A stretch of DNA of 64,000 nucleotides from Branchinecta lynchi (GCA_023053575.1 JAKZAP010000004.1:4445572-4509571); one strand, 5' to 3'. Counted from the first letter of the stretch, positions 44,181-55,427 are shown. A program made the numbers and translations. Notes: generated from the sequence alone by a model not told the origin.

Positions 44181-45157
44181 AACCCCTTCCGTCACCGTGA
44201 CCAGTTAGTTAGACAAAATTAAAAACACCCTTTTCTCCCGACCTGTGGGAACTTTCGTGAATCTGATTGAACTGATGTGTTCTCCTGTTTACGGGCTACA
44301 CCACTGAGGCTTGAAATATCGCATTGCACGATTAATTTTTATATTGACCTTGAACATCGACTATGTTGAGAAATAATGATTCGGAGGAAACACTCAAAAT
44401 ATATTTTTTTTTCTGTATTTTCGAAAGAGAAACGGAAGTTGAAAAAATTATAGCGTCAAAATATGAATCATGGAAAATAGATCTGTATTTTTTTCTATGC
44501 CAAAATCACTTTGGGTATGTGGTTTCTCTGTTCTGAAATTTTGTCCAGTTAACTGGATTACGCGACTAGGTTCAGATAAATAAATGAAGCATTGCTAAAT
44601 TTCTTATAGATTTGATGCCATCTAAAGTGTTGAAGAACGTTGTTTTTATCAGAATATTGTAACAGATGTCACTGCTGCATCCCCTTCGTACTTACAGTCC
44701 AGTTAAATGGACAACGTGACACGCGCTCTCCGTAAATCCATGCTTTTCTAAGACATTCCAGACAACGTTTCGACAGACGAGTAACAACGTTCTGGACAAC
44801 GTTCGACAGAAGAGTAACAACGTTCTCGACAACGTTTCTACAGACAAGCAAATGTGCATGTTCACTAGACAGAAAGCATTACAAAAGAGAAAAGCACTGC
44901 CCATGGGGCTTCAACCTTTATGTACTCCCCAACTCTGATGGAAGGCCATCAGCTGTCTAACAGAATTCTTTGGGACTTGAATGTGGTGTTGTCATGAAGC
45001 TTATGAGATAGGAATATCCCAAAGGAGGAGTATTTCTTCACTTTAACCCTGAAACAGAAGGTGCCACGTCCGTGCCAAGCGCATTGCTTGGTCCCCCGTC
45101 AAGTCGGAAAAAAATGATGAGAAATACGGACGAGGAGCATTGGAAAGGCTTCTGTTA

Positions 45158-45712
45158 AGCATTGTCCTAATAGGTGTAATAAGGTGAATAGCGCTATACG
45201 CGATGTCTACGTCTCAACACACGTGCCTGTTCAAATACAACCCATGAGGTTCTTATCAATGCGGCTTCCGGTGTTGCCAAGGTAATACAATTTTTCGAGC
45301 TCTAAAAATATCCGAAAAGGTTCTTGGTACTACTTGAAGTACACGAGTACAATATAACGCAAATTATACTGTAAAAAAGCTATTAAAATAACAGATGGAC
45401 AGCATTGATCCTCGAACTGACGAAAAGCCGTCGTAATAGAACAAAAACGTGTTTTTGTTAAGAAAAGTTGTTTCTTTAGCTTCCAACAAAGTAGAACTGT
45501 TGTACTTTCCTTGGCAACCCTGACGACGCTGCGCCTCTCCTCGGCCCGCTGGCGAACCAACCAAGCGATCTGATTGGCCCTGCATAAGCCAGAATAGAAC
45601 CCTAGTCTATTCTCCTTATTCACCTTGTTACAGCGCGCTCCGAGGAAAAGAGGAATCTGTAATAAGTCTTATACGCGGTAATACACCTTATTACATGAAT
45701 TAGGACAATGCT
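45158..45712. mobile_element. MITE nested in the piggyBac element
   Basis: The termini AGCATTGTCCTAAT, then TGTAATAAGGTG, recur inverted at 45684-45712 (CACCTTATTACA, ATTAGGACAATGCT). TTA lies on both sides (45155-45157 and 45713-45715), so a 3-bp duplication is likely. The 555-bp element is non-coding; frames on the minus strand at 45330-45623 lie inside it and have no family match. Confidence 0.65.
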
Positions 45713-45774
45713 TTAGGGGTAGAGAAGCTGGTTGTACTTCGGGTAGCTTGGCAAAAACACAGTTTCAGTGGCAT

Positions 45775-46115
45775 CGGGCTTGGTTGGCAATCATGGGAAC
45801 TGTAAATGCTCGAAGGTGGTCTACAGCTACATTCAAATTCGACAACCTGAGGTCACCAGAAGACGCAATGTCAACATACGTGGAGTTGATACAATCTCAG
45901 AGCTTATGAGATTGTGCAGTATATCGATCTGGTCTCGCAAGCGTCAACTGTGATTCATTTTTTGCACGGTTGATCTTGCTGAATCTTCTATAAACTGGCC
46001 AGGAAAGAGAAGCTGGATCTCGCTGCATGTCGAAAGGAGATTGCCACTGCCCTTTACCAAGCTAACTCGTCTACCGCACGATTAGCAGGTCAACCTAGGG
46101 AGTCGACCATATGGA
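45775..46115 (+). pseudogene. piggyBac transposase C-terminal remnant
   Basis: Across two frames the translation reads VTRRRNVNIRGVDTIS, then CSISIWSRK, and later RKEKLDLAACRKEIATAL and RLAGQPRE. This matches the order in piggyBac transposases of a YNxxMGGVD block, a YRxxxRSKKW-like block and a C-terminal FRxxVAxxLL block. Stops and a frameshift break it. The upstream DDD catalytic region was not identified, possibly lost when the MITE inserted. Confidence 0.55.
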
Positions 46116-46539
46116 GGCACGGAGGATCAACTGACTCCAGGAAGAAAAAATAGCCCCAAACAGGTACTGACGTACGATGTGATGCCTATCCCCACTGGCC
46201 GGTGAAAACGGGCAAAAAGCTTTGAGTAAGGCTCAAGATGTGGGTCTGCAAGCTCAAAGGCACAACAATTTGAGAAAAATACGAAGTTGAGATGTGTTTC
46301 AGGGGTCAACGGACTTGTTCCAAATATTCTCATGTCAGGTCAAGTGACTGAAACGCTATTTTAGTATGTTAAGCTGATCACGTTATTCAGTTAACTGGAC
46401 ATCCGTTTTCTTCCACTTAATAAACGATTCCAAGCAAATCACTTAAACACTAGCTTACTTATGCCATAGCTAGTAGGTTTCAGTGAACAAATATTTTTTT
46501 CTCGGTTAAAAATAATTGGTGACGGAAGGGGTTAAGGGC

Positions 46540-47100
46540 AGACAGATCAAGCTAGTCATGCAAGATTTGCAACATTTCTTTGCATTTATACTTGCGGTTT
46601 GTTTACATTTGAAGCTTTTAAAGTGGGGTGAAATTTTCAACAAGTGCAGAAGCCGGCCACTACGTTTGATGGGCTTATTCTTAGGTCTACACGTATTCGC
46701 CAATTTAAAAGCCCTGTTTGAATGAAAAATGAGATATTCATTGCCTCAGCAAACCCCATTTTCCATAATCTACCAGTTTGGAGGCATCTGCTTGAGACAC
46801 ACTGGTGTTGTACCATAGTGTTGTTTTTTTGTCATTTGTGTGTTAGTTTATAAGCGAAAGCTGAATTAAAAAGTTAATGAATGTCAGAAATTTAAGAAGC
46901 TTCGAAAAACTGGGCTGCCCCGCTTGGTCTAAACAAAAGCCAGTGGCGAATACTGAAGGAGCGAAGGAGTTGATAGGCTGATCCTTGGATTCACATAAGA
47001 AAAATCAGCAGAAACTATAAGCAGGTAGCCATGTTTCTTAAATTTAGGATCAATCACGACACCACATTGCCTGCTGTCAGTACACAAATCCTGGTTGTCA
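46540..47100. other. Intron, no feature seen
   Basis: Sequence between the piggyBac right end and the second foldback element. A 69-codon plus frame at 46516-46725 starts in the piggyBac end and is not supported. Confidence 0.4.
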
Positions 47101-47107
47101 GCAAAAA

Positions 47108-48170
47108 AGTCCCCATTCGAAAACGTTCCCTGACGAAACGTTCCCGTGACAAAACGTCTCCCTGACAAAACGTCCCCACGACAAAACGTCACCATAGAGA
47201 AATGTCCCCACGACCAAACGTCCCCGATCAAAACATCCCCTGGCGAGACATCCCCATGGCAGAGGGATAGCTAGGCCTATGAGACTACTGATTGCGTGAT
47301 CAGTTCAGACAAAAAATGCTTCTGAAATATATACTTCTGAAAACAACGATGGGTTCACTACCTCACCATTTAACCGCGACTCAAGAAACAAACCAAAGTG
47401 TAGCTCCCTGCAATAGCCATTTCTTAAAGAAAGCGCAAAGATTTAGTAGTTTGTCAGTTTTCGTTTTATCTTTTATTTAATTGGTTTATTTTGTATGTAA
47501 TTTACGCGACGATATAACTCATTTATCTTGCTTTTTTTATATTTAATTTGGTGAGATTTGTTATTAAAGGATCAAACCCGTCGAACCTAGATTTACTGTG
47601 TCTCTCTGTCTAACTAATCGTTCCATCCGCTTTCGTTTCCTCGGTTCCAATGTCATTTTTATCCAGCATAACGGCACTACGCTTATTTTTGCATTTTCCT
47701 TGTTTGACTCTTATCTGAGCCACAGCGGGCGTCCCCTTTCTCTGAGGAGCATATTGGTTCTCCTCAGCTTGTACATGTTGCTTCAAACGACCTAGAACTG
47801 ATCAGTTACGACTTAATTGCAAGGAATATTAAACTACATATTGTAACTGAAAACAATACATTTAAGAAGCAACCGGTCCTATGTCGATCTTTTCTGTTTA
47901 TAAGGAATGTTCCCACATCTGTAATGCACACTCTGAAGTTGTTTTATCTCGATCATGCACCTGAAGGTCGAGGTGAACTTAAAAATCTATGCTTGGGACG
48001 TTTTGCCGTGGGGACGCTTTGTCACGGGGACGTTTTGTCACGGGGACGTTTTTTCACGGGGACGTTTTGTCATGGGGATGTTTTGTCACGGGGATGTTTC
48101 GCCGGGGACATTTCCAGATGACGTTTTCACAGGGGACGTTTTGTCACGGGGATGTTTTGCCACAGGGAGT
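47108..48170 (-). mobile_element. Foldback-like transposon, copy 2 (uninterrupted)
   Basis: The left end (47108-47260) is a run of GACAAAACGTCCCC-type units and the right end (47990-48170) a run of GGGGACGTTTTGTCAC units. The interior is the complement of copy 1 (3571-4981): CTAGGCCTATGAGACTAC near the left, and the block CAGCATAACGGCACTACGC and GATCATGCACCTGAAG toward the right. It lacks the retroelement insert of copy 1 and so gives the empty site. The 1.06-kb element has no transposase. Confidence 0.75.
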
Positions 48171-48189
48171 GACAACGGGGAGTAACCCC

Positions 48190-48310
48190 GTTCAAATACA
48201 AGTCAAATACAAAAGATATCAACCCCTTTGCGACTTATCGTGCTAACACACGAGACAGACGGACAGACGGACAATTTTTACGAAATCATAGGTATCCCGT
48301 CACTTGCAAA
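48190..48310 (-). repeat. Dispersed repeat, CCGTCTGTCCGTC family (fragment)
   Basis: On the minus strand: GTGACGGGATACCTATGA, then GTAAAAATTGTCCGTCTGTC, then TAGCACGATAAG. This is the same module as at 97-330 and 51085-51200. It starts directly at the end of the foldback element. Confidence 0.6.
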
Positions 48311-48688
48311 TGGTTAGCCATGTTGTCAAGTCTAATGTGTGCTTTTTCTGTATTTTATACTCATGATAGTTTTAGTCGCGATTCCTTAGAAGATAATAAT
48401 AAGAATTATCACGATTCTTCAGCCCAAAATTCATAAGATGCAACACACACAAAACGGGTGCACCTTAATCAATTTAAACTGAGCTATCTGTGCGAAGTTT
48501 TTGCGCTTTTTGCACATGTTTAGAAACTATCACGATGAGGTTGGGGTTCTTAGATTTAAGGATACCGGGAAGCAAAACCAAACAACCGCAAAGGAACTTA
48601 AATTCGGCCGAATTCTCCTCCTCCCTCTTGCGAAGATAGGCCCCCCCCCCCGACCGCCTTTCCTCCTATTGAAAAGTCTTATACTTAC

Positions 48689-48862
48689 TCCTATAATCCC
48701 GGCATCCTCGGCAAGTGCAGTGCGATGACGATTTGCCGCAGAACCCATAGTCTGAACAACAAGGACGCTCCTTCTTGGGATCACATTCCGAAGGCGAACC
48801 GTCCCGTAGTGGATAATTTTCTCCACATCGTCCGTCCGACCTCCATCGAACTGGAATGTTAA
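48689..48862 (-). CDS. CUB gene, hevein-like (chitin-binding type 1) domain exon
   Basis: The acceptor (TTGACCCTAG) and donor (A|GTAAGT) bound 174 bases in phase 1-1, the symmetrical phase typical of shuffled extracellular domains. The 57-residue product has eight cysteines, including CCSDYGFCGKSSSHC, which fits the hevein pattern CC-x5-C-x6-C exactly, and ends CTCRGCRDYR. The aromatic and Ser positions usually involved in chitin binding are partly kept (Tyr and Phe between the cysteines). The junction to the CUB1 exon is in frame. Binding to chitin or a related glycan outside the cell is inferred from the family. The assignment to the same gene rests on strand, order and phase. The T-rich stretch before the acceptor also reads as a hydrophobic peptide in frame, but without an ATG. 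Confidence 0.75.
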
Positions 48863-49089
48863 CTAGGGTCAAAAAGAATATCAGCAAGAACAAATAAGCC
48901 AAGAGTCTTTAGTCCCATGCAGCGAATATGGATACCACGACAAGATTGACCTGAACCAGAAGAGAAGGCAAAAAATACGGCACAATTTTGGCTAAAGATT
49001 TGTATTACTTGTGGACGCCCAGGAAATGGTACTGTCTGAAAGCTAAAACAAAGCGTGAATACAATTCTTCACTTAAAACGCTCGTTTGA

Positions 49090-50010
49090 ACGGCTTAGAT
49101 GCTCCCACTGACAGAAAAACGTGGCAAAAGGTCCTTCGGACAGAAAAAGGTTCGGCTGTACCTCCTTCCACGCGAACTACAGTTGACTGGACCAGCCAGT
49201 ACAGTGGTCTATTCAGGGGTTGGAAAAAACAGATACTCAGCTTCTACTTCGTAATACCTACCAAGGACAATATTTCAACCCTCTGTTCTTCCCGTGACTT
49301 GTTCTTCCATCGAAATTGCTTTCCGAAAATTAAGAAGAACTTGTTCAACAGATTCTGATGGCCTTAGTATCGATTTTTTCAAAAATTAGTGTCGAGCTGT
49401 AACACAACACCTTCAGCTTCTGTTTCAAATTTGTTTGTGCCAGGGTTTGTTCCCGAAGAGTTTCCTCTTGGGTACTATAATATCGGTGATTAAGCGATGG
49501 AAAGACACAGGCCTTTGCAAAAGCTATCGGCCAATTACAGTTTCTTGTACCATAGGCAAAATCTTGGAATACGTCCTTCTTCCAGAATTAGTTGAAAAAT
49601 GTCGTTTTGGTTCAATGCAGCTTCGATTCCGTTCGAGCGTCAGTTGCGAACAAGCTCATTACAAATTGACGAAAAGGATGAAGCAGGCAACCCGCGAGAA
49701 GTCTGCTATTCGTATTCTATAGAAATAGCTAGTGCTTTTGACAATATAACGCATTCTCAGGCCCTATTTTCCCTCATTACTTCTGGCGTGAAACTGTCTG
49801 TTGTCAGTCTGTTATAATTTTGGTCTTGTAATTCCTTAGTAAGGTTCAAATGGTAAGGTAGCTTGTCAGAGATGATTCCTGTATGAACTGGTGTCCAAGG
49901 GAGAGTCTTATCTCCCTACATCTTCAAATCGGCCATATCTTCAGCTACATGGCCTACGCGGACGACTTGCTCTTAGTAAGCCGTAGGCGATCCACACTCA
50001 CCAAAAATGT
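49090..50010 (+). pseudogene. CR1/Jockey-like LINE reverse transcriptase, broken
   Basis: Blocks in order, across different frames: DRKTWQKVLRTEKG (linker before RT), LLGTIISVIKRWKDTG and SYRPITVSCTIGKILE (RT palm 1), SAFDNITHSQALFSLITSGV (motif A region), then MAYADDLLLVSR (motif C). At least three frame changes and several stops show it is dead. It lies just upstream of the inverted-repeat element at 50252. Confidence 0.75.
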
Positions 50011-50251
50011 CAGTAATCTGTCGTCGGAAATCAGCCTTGAAGTTAAAGGACCTCTTTTACCTATAATACTAATGCAACCTACTTCCATGGTCACTCCATA
50101 CATTTCTAAACTCGTTAGACCCCAATTTCGTACCGTATTGTACATTCTAACCCCTCTAACAAAACCACGCTGATTTTCTCACTTGCCGTGTTTTGCTACC
50201 TTCGATGTGCATCACACTGTCGACTGTTGTAGGCGAGAAGTTTTCCCATCA

Positions 50252-51920
50252 GAACAAGACCAAAGGTTTTGATGGGATCCCAAAATTGAATAACCCGACA
50301 ATTCGGTTTGGAGATATTCGGTCTTCAACAGACTTCTTAAACATTTTTACTTTTAAAATTCGGAGAAGACCAAGTTCGTATTTTTACAGTTTAAACCGGA
50401 TGCGTCAGCTGAATTTCAGCAAGTTCAGATATATTCAGATATCCGTTTTGGGCTGTGAAATATTCAGATATGGAATCAGCATATGGTTACCCTATAGTCT
50501 ATGTCGTATCTCCTTCTTTCCTTATTTCTGCCCAACTTCCGGTTTCGGCCGGATTCCGGACAAACTACTTGTCTGGCAAAATACCAGAGCTCAAAAACGA
50601 ATTCAGCATGTCTCTTCACCCATACATCCAACCTCTAATCAACTTCAGATTAAACTTCAGATTACTACGGAAAATTGTGAAAGGATTATTTTATAGTTCA
50701 TCAAACTAGAATGATTTGTGCAAAAGTACGAAGAAATGGCGATCTAAACTTGCACCCTGAAGGTAAGAATTGTTAAAAATAACAGTTTTGAGGTCGCTGT
50801 TTATTTTCAGAATTCGAAATTACATTGTAATTGAACAGTTTCAATGCACGATTATCGCCATCCTGATACTCGGTCCGTTCCTTCCGTTTCACATTCATCT
50901 CTCCGATTTACTACGGCCTGAACACCCCAACTGTACAATCGTGTGCATTCGGAACCGTGGGAATATAGACGGACTAGACCGGAACCACAGTGACGTGGGC
51001 ACTATGAGTCGTAGGCATTTTGAATCGTGGACATTTTGAATAGTGGGCATTTTGAGTCATTGGCAATGTGATCGTGGTCATTATGAGTTTTGGGGATACC
51101 TATGACATCGTAAAAGTTGTCCGTCTGTCCGTCTGTGCGCACCATAACTCTCGAAGGGAATGAGATATTTTGATGAAACTTGGTGTGACGATTCTTTGGG
51201 TCAAGAGTAAGTTCGATTTCGTAGACAGGATATGTAGCCGTACATTTAGGAGTGGGGGAGGGGGTTTAAATTAATGGTCAAATGAAATGAAATATTTTTA
51301 AATAGATAATGTGATAGTCGATAATGGAGTAAAAAGACTTGCTGAACACGATGGTGAAAACCATTTTGTCATCAGACAAGTAGTTGGTCCGGAATCCGGC
51401 CAAAACCAGAAAGTTATTAAAAGTTAAAGTTTTCTTTGTCGTTGATTGGACATCCGAATTAGGGGTATGAACAGATGCTGAATCCTTGTATGACAATCAT
51501 TTCTTACTCGGACATATAGTTCATCCGGAATCCGGCTGGAGCCGGAAAATTTGTTACAAGTTAAATTTTTATTTGAAGTCGATTAGATGTTCAGTACTGA
51601 AGAAAGAAGATACGCTGAGTTCATTTTTGAGCTTTCTTTTTTCGCCGGACAAGTAGTTCTGGAATTCGGCTAAAACCGGGAAATTGGCAGAAGTGGCAGG
51701 AAGTTTTTGTCAAAACATATATGATTTATAGGGAGGGGTAAACACACAGGCTGAATCCATATGTGAACTTGATTTTCTCAATATTAGCTATTTGGCCTTA
51801 ATCTGTTTCTGAATTTTTATAGTAGGAGTCTGGCGAAGACTGGATCTGGCGAAGACAAGACCCTATTGCCTGGATGAAATACTATTTTTTGGGATCCCAT
51901 CGAAACTTTTGGTCTTGTTC
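50252..51920. mobile_element. Inverted-repeat element of 1.67 kb
   Basis: The 34-base termini are inverted with two mismatches: GAACAAGACCAAAGG, then TGATGGGATCCCAAAA on the left, and TTTTGGGATCCCAT, then TTTTGGTCTTGTTC on the right. The interior carries the CCGTCTGTCCGTC module (51085-51250) and repeated blocks reading TCCGGAATCCGGC, AAAACCGG and GAAATTTGTTACAAG-like sequence. The segment at 97-560 shares these modules. No coding region. A target duplication could not be settled. Confidence 0.65.
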
Positions 51921-52133
51921 CTGCTAGACCGATTCAGCTAAAATCAGGCACACCCGGAACAACTGGAATAACAAAAGAAATCCGGTAAAAGCTTGAGTGA
52001 AAAAGTTGACTTATAATTGTCGTCGGCCAGCTGTTCAGTAGAACCTTGTAAAGTTATCGACTAATTAGTACAATCGTTTTCCGATTCATCCGACAAGGGT
52101 GATATATAAGGAAGCATAACATGGATCAGAATA

Positions 52134-52317
52134 TCACTTGATCTTCAGTGTTCCAGCTGTAATAGTTTCATAAATATTCTCCACTGGGTTCCCGTCGGAG
52201 CCTTTAGTATTCCTGCCGACCAAAGGTTTCGCCGACGTTGGGTCATGTCTACCGAACAAAGGTATTGGGGAGCACCAATCAAAATTTACTCTATTGAGAA
52301 TTGAATGATCGTGTGGC
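52134..52317 (-). CDS. Possible terminal exon of another minus-strand gene
   Basis: On the minus strand, an acceptor-like TTCTCAATAG is followed by an open stretch that reads NFDWCSPIPLFGRHDPTSAK, then RNTKGSDGNP and VENIYETITAGTLKIK and stops. The composition is protein-like, and the C-terminal NPVENIYETI would suit a cytoplasmic tail with a tyrosine motif, but this is only a resemblance. If real, it ends a gene located to the right of this point and read in the same direction as the CUB gene. Confidence 0.35.
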
Positions 52318-52413
52318 ATTATAATTTCATTTAACCAAGCAAATAGTCGCAATATGTAGCCTACCACTTTCAGTACATGTTGTACCTAAAAATATGGTAG
52401 CTCATTGATATTT

Positions 52414-54792
52414 GTGTTGCGAGAGCAACACTTTGGTTTTGTCCTCGTTTTTTTTTTTTTTTTTTTTTTCCTATGCCGCCGATTTCATTTTATTCCTGGT
52501 AACTGGGAAGGGTCTAACCTGTGCGGTTTTTACGGAAAGTGTAGACCTTAGGCCGGATTGATGAATATGACATTACATGTTGGAAAGCTCCGTAGAACTC
52601 TTGCCTGGGGCCAATAAGGATGTTTTTTGCTTGTCCTCGAGCCAGAGCCTACGGTTTGCGAAGTGAAGGGGAGTTGTATAACCTATGTCAGAGAGGACTA
52701 TCTGAAGTTGTGTAGCGAACCTTTCGTTTCATCAAACCATGTTTCTGCTTTCGAGTGGAAAGCTCCGTTCTAGCACGCAAGCAGGCAGGCACCAGTTTCA
52801 AATTGAAGATGGACTAAAATCTATAAGTGTTAAGTATATGCGGCAGTTACCCGGCCCCACAGCCAACATATCTTCTTTGAGTGATAAATAGAAAAATCTA
52901 CAGGGACAAAAAAGTGGCTTTTTCCCACGGGTCCGAAAGTGCTGCCATCTATTGTTTCTGTCCATGTCTGCGACGATGTCAGCTGAGTTTATCATTTTTT
53001 TTTTTATTGCACTTGGGTTTGCGGTAGAGTAACGGTATCAGATGTGCCTCTTAAACTTTAAAAGTTCTCTCATTGCTAAAGAAACTAGAGCTTATCCTTT
53101 GCTCCTTTCTTAAGTCGTGACGTTAGAAAGTTTGCCTACGGCAAAAAAGTCAACTTTTGAACTAAGACGGGTAGAATTTTTTTTTTCGACGGCAATCGAT
53201 AGCCATTAATGAGCTGATCAAAGTATATGTAATCCATTTTTTGGTACAAAAATTCCTTCATGAGATACACCAGTTTGAAAATTTCAAAGGGGTTGACAAC
53301 TTCAGTAGTAAGGTACACTGAAACCAAACATAGGCAATACCAGTTATGAGACATGTAGGGGAATTAAGCAACAGTCGACTGTTAGCTCATAATCATCTTC
53401 TGTAATGAGGGGTTTGCTGCTTTTGCTAGTTGGTGTACCTGTTATTTGTTTCCGGTGTATTCTATGGTAAGAACAATTTGGTTCCCAATGGTAAGATATG
53501 CAAGGGACTTGTAAGTAATAATCGGCTGTTATGCTACAATCATCTTCTGCGATGATGGGTTTGCAACTTTTGCTAGCTGGTGTACCCATTATTTGTTTTC
53601 GGTTAACTTAATGTATATCACGGGAGAGGGACTTGTAAGTAGGAATCGGTCCACGAGCCTACATATCTTCTTTGAGTGATAAATATAAAAATCTACAGAA
53701 ACAAAAAAGTAGTTTTTTCCCACGGGTCCGAAAGTGCTGCCATCTATTGTAATAATCGGCTGTTATGGTACACTCATCTTCAGCGATGAGGGGCTTGCAA
53801 CTTTTGCTAGCTGGTGTACCCATTATTTTTATCCGGTGAACTTCAATATCTATCACGGAAGGGGGACTTGTAACTAAGAATCGGTTCATGATCCGATGAA
53901 CTTCGATGTCTATCACGGAAGAGGGACTTGTAACTAAGGATCGGTTCACGAGGGGCTAGAAATTTGTGCAAACTGGTGCATATTGTATGCGATTTATATA
54001 AATCTGACGGTAAGAAAGTTTGTATCGATGGTCCATCGCTGTAACCTAGGGGTACAAACGATAATGTAAAACAATGAGGTAGTTCGTAATAACTATTAGT
54101 GTCATCTGTGGTATTAGAATACTGAAAAGTTACGGATAGCTTTATAATACCAACTAGATTATATTAGATATTGTTCCAAGTTTTCATCCGTCACGATGTC
54201 TACGATTGAAACGGATAAAGTTCAACTGACTGCAAAGTCAATTTAGTCCCTTTTTCCGACATTCTTTGTTGCTGTTAGGGCAATCGATAGCCCTTGATGA
54301 GCTGATCAAAGCTTATGTCATCCATTTTTTTGAACAAAAATCCTTCATAAGATATACCAGTTTGAAAGTTTCAAGGGGTTGACAACTTCAGTAGTAAGGT
54401 ACACACTGAAACCACAAATAGGCGATACCTGTTTGTTGTTAGTGATCCTGAAAAGTTACGGATAGCTTTATAATACCAACTAGATTATATAAGATATTTT
54501 TCCAAGTTTTCATTGGTCACGATGTCTAGGATTGAAAAGGATAAAGTTCAATTTAGTCCCTTCTTCCGATATTCTTTTGCTGTTGTTTTTTCAACGCTGA
54601 AGACTAGCTTTTGATCATTTGATTATTCTTTTTAGAACATACAGTTTTAAAAGCTTCAATAAGTTGACAACTTCAGCATTTAACCGACAGCGAAGGAAAA
54701 AAACCAAAGTGTTGCTCTCGCAACACTTTAGTCGGCGAAGCCGGACAAAGGTTGCCGCAACACTTCACGTTGCCCAGGCAACGTAGGTCTAG
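52414..54792 (+). mobile_element. Helitron-like element, short copy
   Basis: It has the same termini as the element at 8238-12057: GTGTTGCGAGAGCAACAC at the left; GTGTTGCTCTCGCAACAC, a CCGGC-GAA-GCCGG-type hairpin, and the palindrome at 54767-54784 followed by AGGTCTAG at the right. The first 1.2 kb is nearly identical to that of the long copy. The middle has lost about 1.4 kb of the internal repeats and contains a short rearranged block (53660-53760) copied from the left part. Non-coding. Confidence 0.65.
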
Positions 54793-54974
54793 TTTTACTC
54801 TTGCATTCATCCTCCATTTCCTCTTTCATTATCAGCACCGAGGTCTTATATCATGCTTCTCATCATGTGTATTGACTAGTTTTCCCCTTTATTTACATCA
54901 AACGGTATCGTGTCCTTCTTAATTACTCCCCTGTGACTCAGTCGCTTTCTTCTACCGTGTTCAATGAAAAGAGC

Positions 54975-55385
54975 CGTGCTGGATCAAAGGTCGGTTTTGA
55001 AAACTGGGCGAATCGACGGATATTTTGGGTCTTGTGACGGGTAGGCGAACTTACGGAAAAAGTGGGGGTTGTGACGGATTTTTTGGGCGAATCGACGGAT
55101 TTTTTGGGTCTTGTGACGGTAAGCGAACTGTCGGAAAAGGTGGGAGTTGTGACGGATTTTTTGGGTCTTATGACGGGTGGGAGAATCGACGGATCATAGA
55201 ATTGGGTGAATCGACGCTCAAGCAACAGGACGTTGGGCGAATCGACGTTGGACGAATCGACGGGTGGGTGAATCAACGGGTGGGCGGATAATCAGTTGGG
55301 CGAATCAGCGGGTGGGAGAATCAACGGATTTCGGGATTGGGCGTATTGACGGGTGGGTGAATCGACGGGTGGGGGTAGTGACGGT
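54975..55385 (+). repeat. Degenerate minisatellite, GGGCGAATCGACGG units
   Basis: Units around GGGTGGGTGAATCGACGG and GACGGATTTTTTGGGTCTTG repeat with many changes over 400 bases. The frames through it on both strands are translations of the repeat and show only low-complexity sequence. Confidence 0.75.
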
Positions 55386-55427
55386 GACCCACAGTAGATG
55401 CAACCAGGGGCATCAGCAATGTGGCGA

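Larger units (their letters stand above)
44183..46531 (+). mobile_element. piggyBac element, decayed, with TTAA target sites
   Basis: The ends are the 14-bp inverted repeat CCCCTTCCGTCACC and GGTGACGGAAGGGG, each next to TTAA (44179-44182 and 46532-46535), the obligatory piggyBac target. Subterminal copies of CCAGTTAACTGG-like sequence occur near 44546 and 46385. The right part contains a decayed transposase C-terminus (45775-46115). The element also carries a nested MITE at 45158-45712. It fills part of the first known intron of the CUB gene. Confidence 0.8.

Noticed and set aside
44669..44904. Frames with repeated NVVxNVVTLLS
   Set aside because: They come from a short tandem AACGTT-type repeat within the piggyBac element.
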